DNA of 64,000 nucleotides from the NCBI RefSeq assembly GCF_900289175.1, contig NZ_LT985747.1, positions 1,601,375 through 1,665,374 of the forward strand, given 5' to 3'. The translations under genes were made by a program, and so were the position numbers. The notes beneath the pieces are model-generated. The model was not told the origin of the DNA. It made no database searches and worked only from the letters and a program-made list of their open reading frames with translations. The stretch's first letter is position 1. Every line of letters starts with the position of its first letter. Below are positions 8,261 through 15,017 of the stretch, one piece after another. This DNA comes from Paenibacillus faecalis. GTDB lineage: Bacteria > Bacillota > Bacilli > Paenibacillales > Paenibacillaceae.

Positions 8261-8628
8261 ATGTCAAAAAGCAAAGAATTATTATTTCAACTGTATGTAA
8301 CAACACCCATTATATTTATAGCGCAAGCCATAATAATTGCCACATGGGACTTGCAAGTTCCAGACAGGAACGAATGGTTTTTTTACTTTTTCATTTTTTT
8401 GCTTCTTTGCATACCAATCAATGTAATCATTTATTTTATTCTTTTGGGCATTCGCAAAGGGCTCAAAAAATATCTTCAGCATTAATAATATTTAATGCAA
8501 TCGGAATATTAGCATCACTTTTCCTAATTCTCATCGACGAAGCAAAATTTGTATTTTTTTATTCATCATTTATTTTCTATACTCTTATATCGTTCATTAT
8601 ATGCAAAAGATCGGCGAAGCGAGCCTAA
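8261..8628 (+). pseudogene. Membrane protein gene split by a -1 frameshift
   Basis: The first frame starts at ATG 8261 (ribosome-binding site AAAAGGAG, 9-nt spacing) and encodes 74 aa with two hydrophobic segments, stopping at 8485. The frame one base back continues open to 8628 and encodes two more hydrophobic segments (SALIIFNAIGILASLFLI and FVFFYSSFIFYTLISFII). Together they read as one four-helix protein of about 120 aa. The switch point coincides with CTCAAAAAATAT near 8463-8474, a slippery A6 run. It may be a pseudogene, a programmed frameshift or a sequencing error. The family is not recognised. Confidence 0.55.
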
Positions 8629-8698
8629 TGTCATGAACAATCATGTTCTTGATTTCCGATCTTCTGACTCACATCTCTTATACACGTGACTAGCATAC

Positions 8699-8724
8699 AA
8701 AAAAAGCCGCTTTATCAGCGACTT
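8699..8724 (-). terminator. Terminator of the 53-aa membrane peptide gene
   Basis: Reverse strand GTCGCT, loop GATAA, AGCGGC, then seven T. A near-identical hairpin recurs at 9215-9240. Confidence 0.75.
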
Positions 8725-8733
8725 CATCCCACT

Positions 8734-8895
8734 CTAACGTTCTATAATAGTTAAGATAATACCGACAAGCGAAAGCATGATTAAGAATATACCAAAGAAA
8801 AAGTGGTATCCATCTTGATACATAATTTTATAAATACCCACACCGATAGTAAATAAAATCAAAATGAAGTAACCAATATCCATCTTTTTTATCAT
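8734..8895 (-). CDS. Small two-helix membrane protein (53 aa)
   Basis: Open frame of 53 codons from ATG 8895 with GGGGG 6 nt upstream, ending 10 nt before a terminator. It has a short basic start (MIKKMD), two hydrophobic segments (about residues 7-22 and 31-50) and an IIER end. The family is not recognised, and no catalytic residue is seen. Position between two phage-derived remnants suggests an accessory or phage origin. The paired ribosome-binding site and terminator make expression likely. Confidence 0.55.
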   Translation of the reverse strand: MIKKMDIGYFILILFTIGVGIYKIMYQDGYHFFFGIFLIMLSLVGIILTIIER

Positions 8896-8969
8896 TTAGA
8901 ACCCCCATGTAGAACGATTGTCCGGACTTTCTTCTTTTATCAGATTTGTAAATCACCATCAATAATATA

Positions 8970-9197
8970 CCAAATATTTCAACAATGTTGTATCGTCCCC
9001 GTGACTATCCACCGTCCTTTAGGCACTGCCTTAGCAACTGACCCATACGAAACGATGAGGTAAAACCCATAATGAATTCACTCTTAGAAAACACCTTCTC
9101 ATCATAACGAACGGTTAGGCCTCAAGCCTCCTACCCCGGCGCTGTCTCCACCAATGAATACTTTTCCCTCATGCTCGATACCAACAATACAGGTCAT
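8970..9197 (-). pseudogene. Broken phage proteasome-like Ntn-hydrolase gene
   Basis: ATG 9197 with AGGAGGG upstream starts MTCIVGIEHEGKVFIGGDSAGV, where Thr2 and the GGDSAG loop are typical of the Ntn-hydrolase (20S-proteasome-like) proteins of Firmicute phages. The frame stops at 9102 after 31 aa. The next frame continues with VRYDEKVF, EFIMGFTSSFRMGQLLR and QCLKDGG to a stop at 9005. RGRYNI follows that stop. The pieces are in family order but are frameshifted and internally deleted, since an intact gene is about 200 codons. It is therefore dead. Confidence 0.7.
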
Positions 9198-9214
9198 GTT
9201 ATCCCTCCTAAATA

Positions 9215-9240
9215 CAAAAAGCCGCCGATAATCAGCGACT
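9215..9240 (-). terminator. Terminator-like hairpin upstream of the Ntn pseudogene
   Basis: Reverse strand GTCGCTGAT, TA loop, ATCGGCGGC, then TTTTT. It is a duplicate in sequence and shape of the hairpin at 8699. No intact gene on the reverse strand precedes it, so it may be left over from a lost gene. Confidence 0.6.
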
Positions 9241-9253
9241 TAATTTGTATTAT

Positions 9254-9285
9254 GTATTGATAGCAATACAGTATCATGGTAACAT
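9254..9285 (+). promoter_or_regulatory. Predicted toxin-like peptide promoter with inverted-repeat operator
   Basis: TTGATA (9257-9262) and TAACAT (9280-9285) are spaced 17 nt. The -35 lies inside a perfect inverted repeat, GTATTG-ATAG-CAATAC (9254-9269), as expected for a repressor site. The predicted transcript would start about 40 nt before the 34-aa gene. Confidence 0.45.
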
Positions 9286-9330
9286 ATTCATAGAGGGTGC
9301 GGTAAGCACTCCGGAAAGGAGGATAAGACG

Positions 9331-9435
9331 ATGGGGCTGATTGAAATCGTACTTCTGCTAACGGCTATAATTAACTTGGTAACGGCTTGGCTTAACTATC
9401 AATCGTCCAAGCGAAAAAACCGGAGGCTAAAGTAA
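9331..9435 (+). CDS. 34-aa hydrophobic peptide, type I toxin-like
   Basis: ATG 9331 follows an excellent GGAAAGGAGG site. The peptide has one membrane helix (IEIVLLLTAIINLVTAWL, residues 4-21) and a strongly basic tail (SSKRKNRRLK). This build matches the small holin-like/TxpA-type toxins of Firmicute type I toxin-antitoxin loci. Its stop codon abuts a hairpin (9438-9464) that is also the terminator of a predicted antisense RNA. A phage holin-like peptide without toxin function remains possible. It is located in the degraded mobile element. Confidence 0.6.
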   Translation: MGLIEIVLLLTAIINLVTAWLNYQSSKRKNRRLK

Positions 9436-9516
9436 AAGCCCCTTACGCTAGCACCGTAAGAGGCCGAGACACCGCAGGAACGGGGAGAAATCCCCGCCCT
9501 GCACCCTATCATCTTA
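9434..9516 (-). ncRNA. Predicted antisense RNA (antitoxin candidate)
   Basis: A reverse-strand promoter at 9522-9550 would start an RNA near 9516. It contains a 5' hairpin (GCAGG/CCTGC plus CGGGGA/TCCCCG, 9474-9502) and ends at a terminator (GCCTCTTACG, loop, CGTAAGGGGC, TTTT at 9434-9464). About 80 nt long, it overlaps the 3' end of the 34-aa peptide mRNA. This geometry is like RatA/TxpA and SR4/BsrG in B. subtilis. It is a prediction from sequence only. Confidence 0.5.
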
Positions 9517-9521
9517 TGCTT

Positions 9522-9550
9522 ATCATACCCTCTTAATACTTTTTTGTAAA
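9522..9550 (-). promoter_or_regulatory. Predicted antisense promoter
   Basis: Reverse strand TTTACA (9545-9550), 17-nt spacer, TATGAT (9522-9527). It reads toward the 3' end of the 34-aa peptide gene and leads directly into a hairpin RNA with a terminator. No protein gene lies downstream in this direction. Confidence 0.55.
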
Positions 9551-9580
9551 ATATAATTTACTAAAATAGGAGGCGCCACA

Positions 9581-9667
9581 ATGGAAACACTAACCCTTGT
9601 CATCGCTGTTGCTGCCTTAATCGTTTCACTGGCTGCACTGTTCCAAGCTTTGAAGAACAGGAGGTAA
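9581..9667 (+). CDS. 28-aa hydrophobic peptide
   Basis: ATG 9581 has AGGAGG 7-8 nt upstream. The peptide is one membrane helix (LTLVIAVAALIVSLAALFQAL) with a short basic end (KNRR). Its stop overlaps the upstream ATG of the next gene (TAATG), and the next gene's ribosome-binding site lies in its last codons, so the two are translationally coupled. Function is unknown. The build is again that of small phage or toxin-like peptides. Confidence 0.5.
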   Translation: METLTLVIAVAALIVSLAALFQALKNRR

Positions 9668-9672
9668 TGCTT

Positions 9673-9849
9673 ATGTCTAAACCGTTATCGTTTCGCTTTC
9701 CTGATGAATTTGTAAAACTACTCCGTACTTGGGCTTTCGTGACCGAGACGGATCAACGAGCGTTGCTGCAGGAAGCCTTTCAGGAATATGTAGATCGCCG
9801 TCCGGAAATAAAAGTAAAAGTGGATTCCATTATATCCACTCTGGAATAA
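9673..9849 (+). CDS. Ribbon-helix-helix-like small protein (58 aa)
   Basis: The 58-aa product has a short beta-like start (KPLSFRFPDEFVKLL) followed by two helices (TDQRALLQEAFQEYVDRR), the pattern of CopG/Arc DNA-binding dimers. An ATG at 9667 is also in frame, but AGGAGG at 9659-9664 is properly spaced only for ATG 9673. It follows the 28-aa peptide gene in the same transcript and ends one base before a terminator. It could repress the inverted-repeat operator at 9254, but this is speculation. Confidence 0.6.
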   Translation: MSKPLSFRFPDEFVKLLRTWAFVTETDQRALLQEAFQEYVDRRPEIKVKVDSIISTLE

Positions 9850-9875
9850 CCCGTCTTGATGGCGGGCCTTTTTTT
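9850..9875 (+). terminator. Terminator of the RHH gene
   Basis: CCCGTC, loop TTGAT, GGCGGG, CC and then seven T, starting right after the stop codon. Confidence 0.85.
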
Positions 9876-9904
9876 ATTTACCGACCCTTGTTTACGCGTC
9901 GGCT

Positions 9905-10198
9905 TGCGTCTGGAGATCCATCCTTTAACCGCATCCAGTCACGGCTCAAAAAGGAGGCGCTTATTAGCACTTTTAATCAAGGATGGAGTATTCGATATGT
10001 TAAGGTGTTATTCCCTTTAAAAAATCGCTCTGCGGAACTCATACCTCTCTCCTATTTGAAGCAAGAGTCAGCATTAAAGAGGTTCAGGAGCGTCTAGGAC
10101 ACTCTGATATTAAAATGACCATGAACATCTATACTCACGTCACTAAAACGTTCAAAGAACAAACAGCAACACGCTTCGAAAAGTTTATGGATGTATGA
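9905..10198 (+). pseudogene. Tyrosine recombinase (integrase) C-terminal remnant
   Basis: From 10034 one frame reads GTHTSLLFEARVSIKEV, QERLGHSDIKMTM and NIYTHV to TGA 10196. These are the box II segments of a phage-type tyrosine recombinase, with the His of LGHS and the catalytic Tyr of MNIYTHV intact. Just upstream, CTGCGG (Leu-Arg of HDLR) is present but out of frame. A segment from about 9905 (ASGDPSFNRIQSRLKKEA) looks like the preceding region. The core-binding domain and most of the catalytic domain are missing, so it is inactive. Confidence 0.75.
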
Positions 10199-10206
10199 GG
10201 TCATAC

Positions 10207-10240
10207 ATGGTCAAAAAAATATATGGTCAAAATATGGTCA
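10207..10240 (+). repeat. Three ATGGTCA direct repeats after the integrase remnant
   Basis: ATGGTCA occurs at 10207-10213, 10223-10229 and 10234-10240, just after the recombinase stop and before the rpsI terminator. Short repeats in this place can be recombinase arm sites near an attachment site. This is a suggestion from position. Confidence 0.5.
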
Positions 10241-10261
10241 CGGCTCTTTCTGACTCAAAAA

Positions 10262-10295
10262 CAAAAACCCCTGACCAATAAAGGCCAAGGGCTGA
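10262..10295 (-). terminator. rplM-rpsI operon terminator
   Basis: Reverse strand AGCCCTTGGCC, loop TTTATT, GGTCAGGGGT and then TTTTT, 25 nt after the rpsI stop. The stem includes G-T pairs. Confidence 0.8.
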
Positions 10296-10319
10296 GTTTG
10301 CTTGATACATAAAAGGATA

Positions 10320-10712
10320 TTAACGCTTGGAGAACTGAGGTGCGCGACGAGCCGCTTTAAGACCGTATTTCTTACGCTCTTTCATGCGTGGGTCACGAGT
10401 CAGGAATCCAGCTTTTTTCAGAGAACCCCGAAGTTCAGGATCAGCTTTCAGCAATGCACGGGAAATCCCGTGACGGATTGCACCAGCTTGACCGGAAATA
10501 CCGCCGCCATGAGCGATGACGAGAACGTCATATTTGCCCAATGTTTCTGTCAGATTCAAAGGTTGTTTAACGATCAGTTTAAGAGTTTCTAAACCGAAGT
10601 ATTCATTGATGTCACGTTTATTAATAACAATTCGTCCTTCACCCGGTACAAGGCGAACACGTGCTACCGAGTGCTTACGACGACCTGTCCCATAGTATTG
10701 TACTTGTGCCAT
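10320..10712 (-). CDS. rpsI: 30S ribosomal protein S9
   Basis: Full-length S9 (130 aa) of the small-subunit head. The C-terminal basic tail ending QFSKR, which reaches the P-site tRNA, is intact, as is the [12 protein letters not shown] start. It lies 21 nt after rplM with AAAGGAGGAC before the ATG. The recombinase remnant lies 122 nt beyond its 3' end. The rpsI 3' end is a known integration target in other Firmicutes. Confidence 0.98.
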   Translation of the reverse strand: MAQVQYYGTGRRKHSVARVRLVPGEGRIVINKRDINEYFGLETLKLIVKQPLNLTETLGKYDVLVIAHGGGISGQAGAIRHGISRALLKADPELRGSLKKAGFLTRDPRMKERKKYGLKAARRAPQFSKR

Positions 10713-10733
10713 GAAACTGTCCTCCTTTTAATT

Positions 10734-11171
10734 TTAACCGCGAAGTTCGTAAACTTCTGGTTTTTGAGCTTCGTGTGGATGTGCTGTGCCTGCATAAGCT
10801 TTGAGTCTCAGCTTCATTTTCTCGCCCATACGAGTTTTAGGAAGCATACCGTGAACTGCGCTTTCGATCACACGCTCAGGGAATTTTTTAATCATATCTT
10901 CAGCAGAAGTCACTTTTAATCCACCTGGATGCATGGAGTGACGATAGTATTTCTTGTTAGTCATTTTCTTGCCTGTCAAAGCGATTTTCTCAGCGTTGAT
11001 TACAATTACAAAATCTCCTGTATCAACATGTGGAGTAAATTGTGGCTTATGTTTACCGCGAATCAAAGCAGCAACTTCGCTTGCCAGACGACCAAGCGTT
11101 TGGCCTTCCGCATCAACGATGTACCAAGAACGCTCAACTTCATTTGGCTTCGCCATATAAGTGGTACGCAT
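10734..11171 (-). CDS. rplM: 50S ribosomal protein L13
   Basis: L13 of 145 aa, an early-assembling 23S-binding protein. Motifs [16 protein letters not shown] and HPGGLK are visible. The frame is open 51 nt further upstream, but only ATG 11171 has a spaced ribosome-binding site (AAGGAGG) and gives the normal length. It is co-transcribed with rpsI, and an L13-type leader precedes it. Confidence 0.98.
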   Translation of the reverse strand: MRTTYMAKPNEVERSWYIVDAEGQTLGRLASEVAALIRGKHKPQFTPHVDTGDFVIVINAEKIALTGKKMTNKKYYRHSMHPGGLKVTSAEDMIKKFPERVIESAVHGMLPKTRMGEKMKLRLKAYAGTAHPHEAQKPEVYELRG

Positions 11172-11229
11172 GAATAGTTCCTCCTTGTTTTCATCCGAAA
11201 ATTCAACTTGAATTTTCTTCATCTATCTT

Positions 11230-11320
11230 CGTTCATATATCATACATTTTTTTAAGTGATGGATTATTTTCGGCATTTTCTTGACCGGGGCTGTGGGAGA
11301 GCCGCCAAGAAAACACAACT
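11230..11320 (-). promoter_or_regulatory. L13-type ribosomal leader RNA
   Basis: Between its promoter and rplM the transcript folds into a stem TTTTCTTG/CAAGAAAA (11276-11283 with 11306-11313). The stem encloses GGCGGCTCTCCCACAGCCCCGGT. Position and shape match the autoregulatory L13 leaders of Firmicutes. Identification is by position and stem only. Confidence 0.55.
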
Positions 11321-11323
11321 TAT

Positions 11324-11352
11324 ATAATACAGCAACAGCCGTTAAATCGCAA
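11324..11352 (-). promoter_or_regulatory. Predicted rplM promoter
   Basis: Reverse strand TTGCGA (11347-11352), 17-nt spacer, TATTAT (11324-11329), starting the L13 leader about 150 nt before rplM. Confidence 0.6.
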
Positions 11353-11387
11353 GCGATTTTTCTGGTGGTATAAACGTTTTTTACAGC

Positions 11388-11717
11388 TTAATCAAACAGA
11401 TCGCCAAAAACATCGAGCACCGATTTTTTCTTCTTTTTCTTATAATAGCCCTGTCCATGGTGCGGGTATCGCTTGCCATATTCCGTTTCTCTCCCCGATG
11501 GGCGATAGTCCTCATCGTTACGGTAATATTTGCGATCATCCTCATGCTTATCATACCATTCATTAAATGCTGGCCGCACTTCACGAACTTCTTGCATAAG
11601 CTTCTCAAGTTCCCCGCGATCGAGCCATACCCCTTTACACTCAGGGCAGATATCGATCATAACGTCGTCCTTTTGTACTTCACGCAACCGCACGTCATTA
11701 CACACCGGACATTTCAT
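11388..11717 (-). CDS. TFIIB-type zinc-ribbon protein
   Basis: Small protein (109 aa) starting MKCPVC, with CPVC and CPEC pairs that form a zf-TFIIB zinc ribbon followed by KGVWLDRGELEKL, the family signature. The rest is charged and low-complexity (EDDRKYY, PHHGQGYY, a run of six Lys) with a short C-terminal VLDVFGDLFD. The function of the family is not established. ATG 11717 follows GAGGAGGG, and the upstream frame extension lacks a site. It stands alone between truA and rplM. Confidence 0.8.
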   Translation of the reverse strand: MKCPVCNDVRLREVQKDDVMIDICPECKGVWLDRGELEKLMQEVREVRPAFNEWYDKHEDDRKYYRNDEDYRPSGRETEYGKRYPHHGQGYYKKKKKKSVLDVFGDLFD

Positions 11718-11803
11718 GAAATAAACCCTCCTCATATTTTTGAAAAATACGTGTTTCTAACCCAATAGGTGGGATGATACGTATTATGCAGAATCGGGTT
11801 TCA

Positions 11804-12580
11804 TCAAAGAAGTATATCGTATTCAACATCCCAAAGCATTAATCCTTTGCTCACCGCTGTAGGACCAGCTGCAGCCCGGTTTTTAATTTCCAGTATTTCA
11901 GAGATGTTCTCCGGTGTTCGTTTTCCTTCTCCCACTTGTATGAGCGTTCCCATAATAATTCTGACCATATGCTGTAAAAATCCATTTCCCGTCACAAATG
12001 TATGGATAATGCCCTGATCTCTTGTACCTGGACGACACATACTTGTGTCTGTCTCGATCCAGGCATCGTAAATCGTCCGTACATGTGATGGTTTCGTCGA
12101 TTTTTTTGAAGCAAAGGTTGTAAAATCATGAGTACCAATTAAATGGCGTAGCCCTTGTTCCATTGCAGATATATCCAGTCGGCCATGATGATGGAACTGA
12201 TACTTCCGTTGAAACGGATCGGGAAACTGATTGGCATTGATCGTGTATCGATACGTCTTCTGTCTTGCCTCCCGACGTGAATGAAACTCAAGCGGTACTT
12301 CCATCGCATCCGTAACGATGATGTCCTCAGGCAACCGTGTATTCAGTGCCATACACCAACGTTCTACCGGGATTTTGGAAACGGTATAGAAATTAAACAC
12401 CTGCCCGCGTGCATGCACACCGGCATCTGTCCGTCCTGAAGCCGTAATCTTTAGCTTCTCACCAGAAAGCCATTCAATTGCTTCTTCCAATAAATCCTGT
12501 ACTGTGTTTCCTCCAGGCTGGGTCTGAAAGCCATTATAGTTGGTTCCGTCATAAGTGACCTTCATCAGAAGATTACGCAT
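11804..12580 (-). CDS. truA: tRNA pseudouridine(38-40) synthase TruA
   Basis: Isomerises U38-U40 of the anticodon stem-loop in many tRNAs. The 258-aa product has the catalytic motif GRTDAGVHARGQ, whose Asp is the nucleophile, near residue 52, and the C-terminal FLQHMVRIIMGTL block. ATG 12580 follows AGGAGGGG. In B. subtilis truA follows rplQ and the ecf transporter genes. Here those transporter genes are absent. Confidence 0.96.
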   Translation of the reverse strand: MRNLLMKVTYDGTNYNGFQTQPGGNTVQDLLEEAIEWLSGEKLKITASGRTDAGVHARGQVFNFYTVSKIPVERWCMALNTRLPEDIIVTDAMEVPLEFHSRREARQKTYRYTINANQFPDPFQRKYQFHHHGRLDISAMEQGLRHLIGTHDFTTFASKKSTKPSHVRTIYDAWIETDTSMCRPGTRDQGIIHTFVTGNGFLQHMVRIIMGTLIQVGEGKRTPENISEILEIKNRAAAGPTAVSKGLMLWDVEYDILL

Positions 12581-12723
12581 GGTTCCCCTCCTGGTTCACT
12601 TCCTTAGGCTGCCTTCAAACAGAACTAAGCTGGAATCCTAGCATTTAGTCAACTGCCAATTACGCAGCGCTACCTGCACAAAAGGCGGATACCGGCAGGA
12701 AATATACGAATCATTTAATATCC

Positions 12724-12780
12724 AAGAAGAAACGCTTTTGACATCCTGCGTAAAGATGATGTGCGTTTCTTCGAAAGATA
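12724..12780. repeat. Dispersed hairpin, copy B
   Basis: AAGAAACGC and GCGTTTCTTC form a stem around a core close to that of copy A (ACATCCTGCGTAAAGATGAT). The flank TTCGAAAGATATTTC also resembles copy A. It lies between the rplQ terminator and truA. The rest of 12590-12815 shows nothing else I can name. Confidence 0.7.
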
Positions 12781-12817
12781 TTTCATGATTCATGTGAAAG
12801 ATATTTCCTTATACTTT

Positions 12818-12843
12818 TAAAAAAGAGCCCCCAAGGAGCTCCT
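12818..12843 (-). terminator. Terminator after rplQ and its 3' RNA
   Basis: Reverse strand GAGCTCC, loop TTG, GGGGCTC and then six T. It closes the long S10-spc-alpha transcript about 285 nt after the rplQ stop. Confidence 0.85.
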
Positions 12844-12849
12844 TTTCAT

Positions 12850-13126
12850 CATGCCAGCCGATCCCTTATTGTATATGTTCAGCCGCATGACTAGAAGGTC
12901 CTTGCTTACGATGCCCCTGGGGTAGCCGAGATGAGCCGAAAAACGGCTATGTTCCATCTCGAACCACGACCCGAGTGGTTAGGCTGAAAGCTTATTTATC
13001 CTTGATGGATAAACAAGTGTACAGCCGGGCATACATAACTACAGTCACTTCAGAATGCAGTGCTTACTCTGATGTTCGGATGTGTTGGCATCCCAGCATC
13101 AAACATTAGTCTAACGGGATCGAGTA
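12850..13126 (-). ncRNA. Structured 3' region of rplQ, unidentified
   Basis: The 277 nt between rplQ and the terminator have no ORF but can form several stems. CGAGATG/CATCTCG encloses AGCCG/CGGCT (12927-12961). AACCAC/GTGGTT lies at 12962-12980. GGCTG/CAGCC (12982-13026) encloses TTTATCC/GGATAAA (12995-13013). ATCCC/GGGAT is at 13090-13120. The density of nested stems suggests a folded RNA rather than a plain UTR. No known family was recognised. Confidence 0.4.
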
Positions 13127-13128
13127 AA

Positions 13129-13494
13129 CTACGCGCGATCTACCAGTTCCAAGTAAACCATCGGAGCTGCGTCACCACGACGAGGTCCCAGCTTCAGGAT
13201 ACGAGTGTATCCACCTGGACGCTCAGCATAACGTGGTGCGATTTCGGAGAACAATTTTTGAATAGCATCTTGTTCACCATCAACAGTCTCGCGACGTACG
13301 AATGCAGCTACTTGACGACGAGAATGCAAGTCGTTACGCTTTGCCTTCGTAATCAGCTTCTCAGCGATCGAGCGAACTTCTTTAGCTTTAGCTTCAGTTG
13401 TTTGAATGCGCTCATATAGGAAAAGGTCGGTCACCAGGTCACGGAACAACGCTTTACGCGCACTGGAGTCGCGGCCCAACTTTTGATATGCCAT
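13129..13494 (-). CDS. rplQ: 50S ribosomal protein L17
   Basis: L17 of 121 aa, located near the peptide exit tunnel. The start [20 protein letters not shown] and the end PMVYLELVD are typical, and length is normal for bacilli. It is 33 nt after rpoA and is the last gene of the cluster. A long structured region follows it instead of an immediate terminator. Confidence 0.98.
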   Translation of the reverse strand: MAYQKLGRDSSARKALFRDLVTDLFLYERIQTTEAKAKEVRSIAEKLITKAKRNDLHSRRQVAAFVRRETVDGEQDAIQKLFSEIAPRYAERPGGYTRILKLGPRRGDAAPMVYLELVDRA

Positions 13495-13527
13495 GTGTTT
13501 TCCCTCCTTTGCTAGAACGATCTCGAA

Positions 13528-14472
13528 CTATTCTTCCGTACGGAGTCCCAAACCGAGCTCAGCAAGCTTTTCCTGAACTTCTTCCAAGGATTTGCGGCCC
13601 AAGTTACGAACCTTCATCATATCCTCTTCCGTTTTCGTAGTCAGCTCTTGTACCGTATTAATACCGGCACGCTTGAGACAGTTGTAGGAACGAACGGAGA
13701 GATCCAGCTCTTCGATCGTCATTTCAAGCACTTTTTCTTTCTTGTCTTCTTCTTTTTCAACCATGATCTCTGCATCCTTGGCTTCATCAGTCAAACCGAC
13801 AAACAGGAACAGATGTTCAGTCAGAACCTTAGCACCGAGGCTGACAGCCTCTTCCGGCCGAATGCTACCATCGGTCCAGATTTCGAGTGTCAACTTATCA
13901 TAGTTGGTTACCTGACCAACACGCGTATTTTCTACACCGTAGTTTACACGGTTAATCGGTGTATAGATCGAATCGACGGGAATGACGCCGATAGGCTGGT
14001 CATCGCGTTTGTTCCGATCCGCCTGGACATAGCCACGACCGCGACTGGCAAAAATTCGCATGTGAAGTCTCGCACCAGGGCCAAGCGTTGCAATATGAAG
14101 ATCCGGATTAAGAATCTCCACATCACTATCCGCGCGAATGTCGCCAGCGGTAACAACTCCTTCGCCTTCCGCATCAATCTCGAACACTTTTTCTTCATCG
14201 GAATGGATCTTCAACGACAAAGCTTTCAGGTTCAAAATGATTTCAGTCACATCTTCCATGACACCAGGAATAGTGGAGAACTCATGCAGAACACCGTCAA
14301 TCTGAACAGATGTTACAGCTGCACCAGGCAGTGAGGACAACAGAATGCGCCGAAGTGAATTCCCCAGCGTTGTACCATACCCACGCTCTAGCGGCTCTAC
14401 TACGAATTTCCCATAGGTTCCTTCTTCATTGACATCAACGGTCTCAATTTTCGGCTTTTCGATTTCAATCAC
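13528..14472 (-). CDS. rpoA: RNA polymerase alpha subunit
   Basis: Alpha subunit (314 aa). The N-terminal domain with [25 protein letters not shown] drives dimerisation and binds beta and beta'. The C-terminal domain (about residues 250-310, with [13 protein letters not shown]) contacts UP elements and activators. It starts at GTG 14472 with GGAGGGG upstream. The 130-nt gap before it is unusually long for this operon and contains no ORF. Confidence 0.99.
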   Translation of the reverse strand: MIEIEKPKIETVDVNEEGTYGKFVVEPLERGYGTTLGNSLRRILLSSLPGAAVTSVQIDGVLHEFSTIPGVMEDVTEIILNLKALSLKIHSDEEKVFEIDAEGEGVVTAGDIRADSDVEILNPDLHIATLGPGARLHMRIFASRGRGYVQADRNKRDDQPIGVIPVDSIYTPINRVNYGVENTRVGQVTNYDKLTLEIWTDGSIRPEEAVSLGAKVLTEHLFLFVGLTDEAKDAEIMVEKEEDKKEKVLEMTIEELDLSVRSYNCLKRAGINTVQELTTKTEEDMMKVRNLGRKSLEEVQEKLAELGLGLRTEE

Positions 14473-14602
14473 GCAAGTACCCCTCCTTCAAACGTCGCTC
14501 CTATATGAAACTGTCATCTTATCCACTAATCCATGTAGTATGCCTAAACAACCATTCTTAGCAGATTGCACCGGATTTATACCACATAACAGGATGACTT
14601 CA

Positions 14603-14998
14603 TTATACGCGACGACGTTTTGGTGGGCGGCATCCGTTATGCGGGATTGGTGTTACGTCCTTAATAAGGTTAACTTCCAGACCTGCTGCTTGCAGGGAAC
14701 GAATCGCTGCTTCACGACCGGCACCTGGTCCTTTAACCATGACTTCAACGGACTTCATACCATGTTCCATTGCAGCTTTAGCAGCTGTTTCAGCAGCCAT
14801 TTGTGCTGCGAATGGAGTGGATTTACGGGAGCCTTTGAAGCCCATGCCGCCGGAGCTCGCCCAAGAAATAGCATTTCCGTGGGGATCCGTAATCGTTACG
14901 ATCGTATTGTTGAACGTGGAACGAATATGTGCCACGCCAGACTCAATATTTTTGCGGTCACGACGTTTAGTACGTACGACTTTTTTTGCTTTAGCCAT
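14603..14998 (-). CDS. rpsK: 30S ribosomal protein S11
   Basis: S11 (131 aa), platform of the 30S subunit near the Shine-Dalgarno helix. Blocks [18 protein letters not shown] and the C-terminal [15 protein letters not shown] are intact. It lies 19 nt after rpsM, with an AAGGGGG site before the ATG. Confidence 0.99.
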   Translation of the reverse strand: MAKAKKVVRTKRRDRKNIESGVAHIRSTFNNTIVTITDPHGNAISWASSGGMGFKGSRKSTPFAAQMAAETAAKAAMEHGMKSVEVMVKGPGAGREAAIRSLQAAGLEVNLIKDVTPIPHNGCRPPKRRRV

Positions 14999-15017
14999 TG
15001 TCTGTTATCCCCCTTTC

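Larger units (their letters stand above)
8160..10261. mobile_element. Degraded mobile element / prophage remnant
   Basis: Two kilobases interrupt the otherwise conserved cysH...rpsI region. They contain a frameshifted membrane gene, a broken phage Ntn-hydrolase gene, four very small genes, an operator-like inverted repeat and the C-terminal remnant of a tyrosine recombinase facing the 3' end of rpsI. Base composition is visibly AT-richer than the flanking operons. The ends are approximate because no flanking direct repeat (att) could be identified. Confidence 0.6.

Noticed and set aside
8160..10320. att direct repeats bounding the mobile-element remnant
   Set aside because: No second copy of the rpsI 3' end (such as TTAACGCTTGGAGAACTG) was found at the left side, so the element boundaries are given only approximately.
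11346..11363. Hairpin AAATCGC-AA-GCGATTT as terminator of the zinc-ribbon gene
   Set aside because: On the reverse strand no real T-run follows, and the sequence coincides with the -35 of the rplM promoter. It may be fortuitous.
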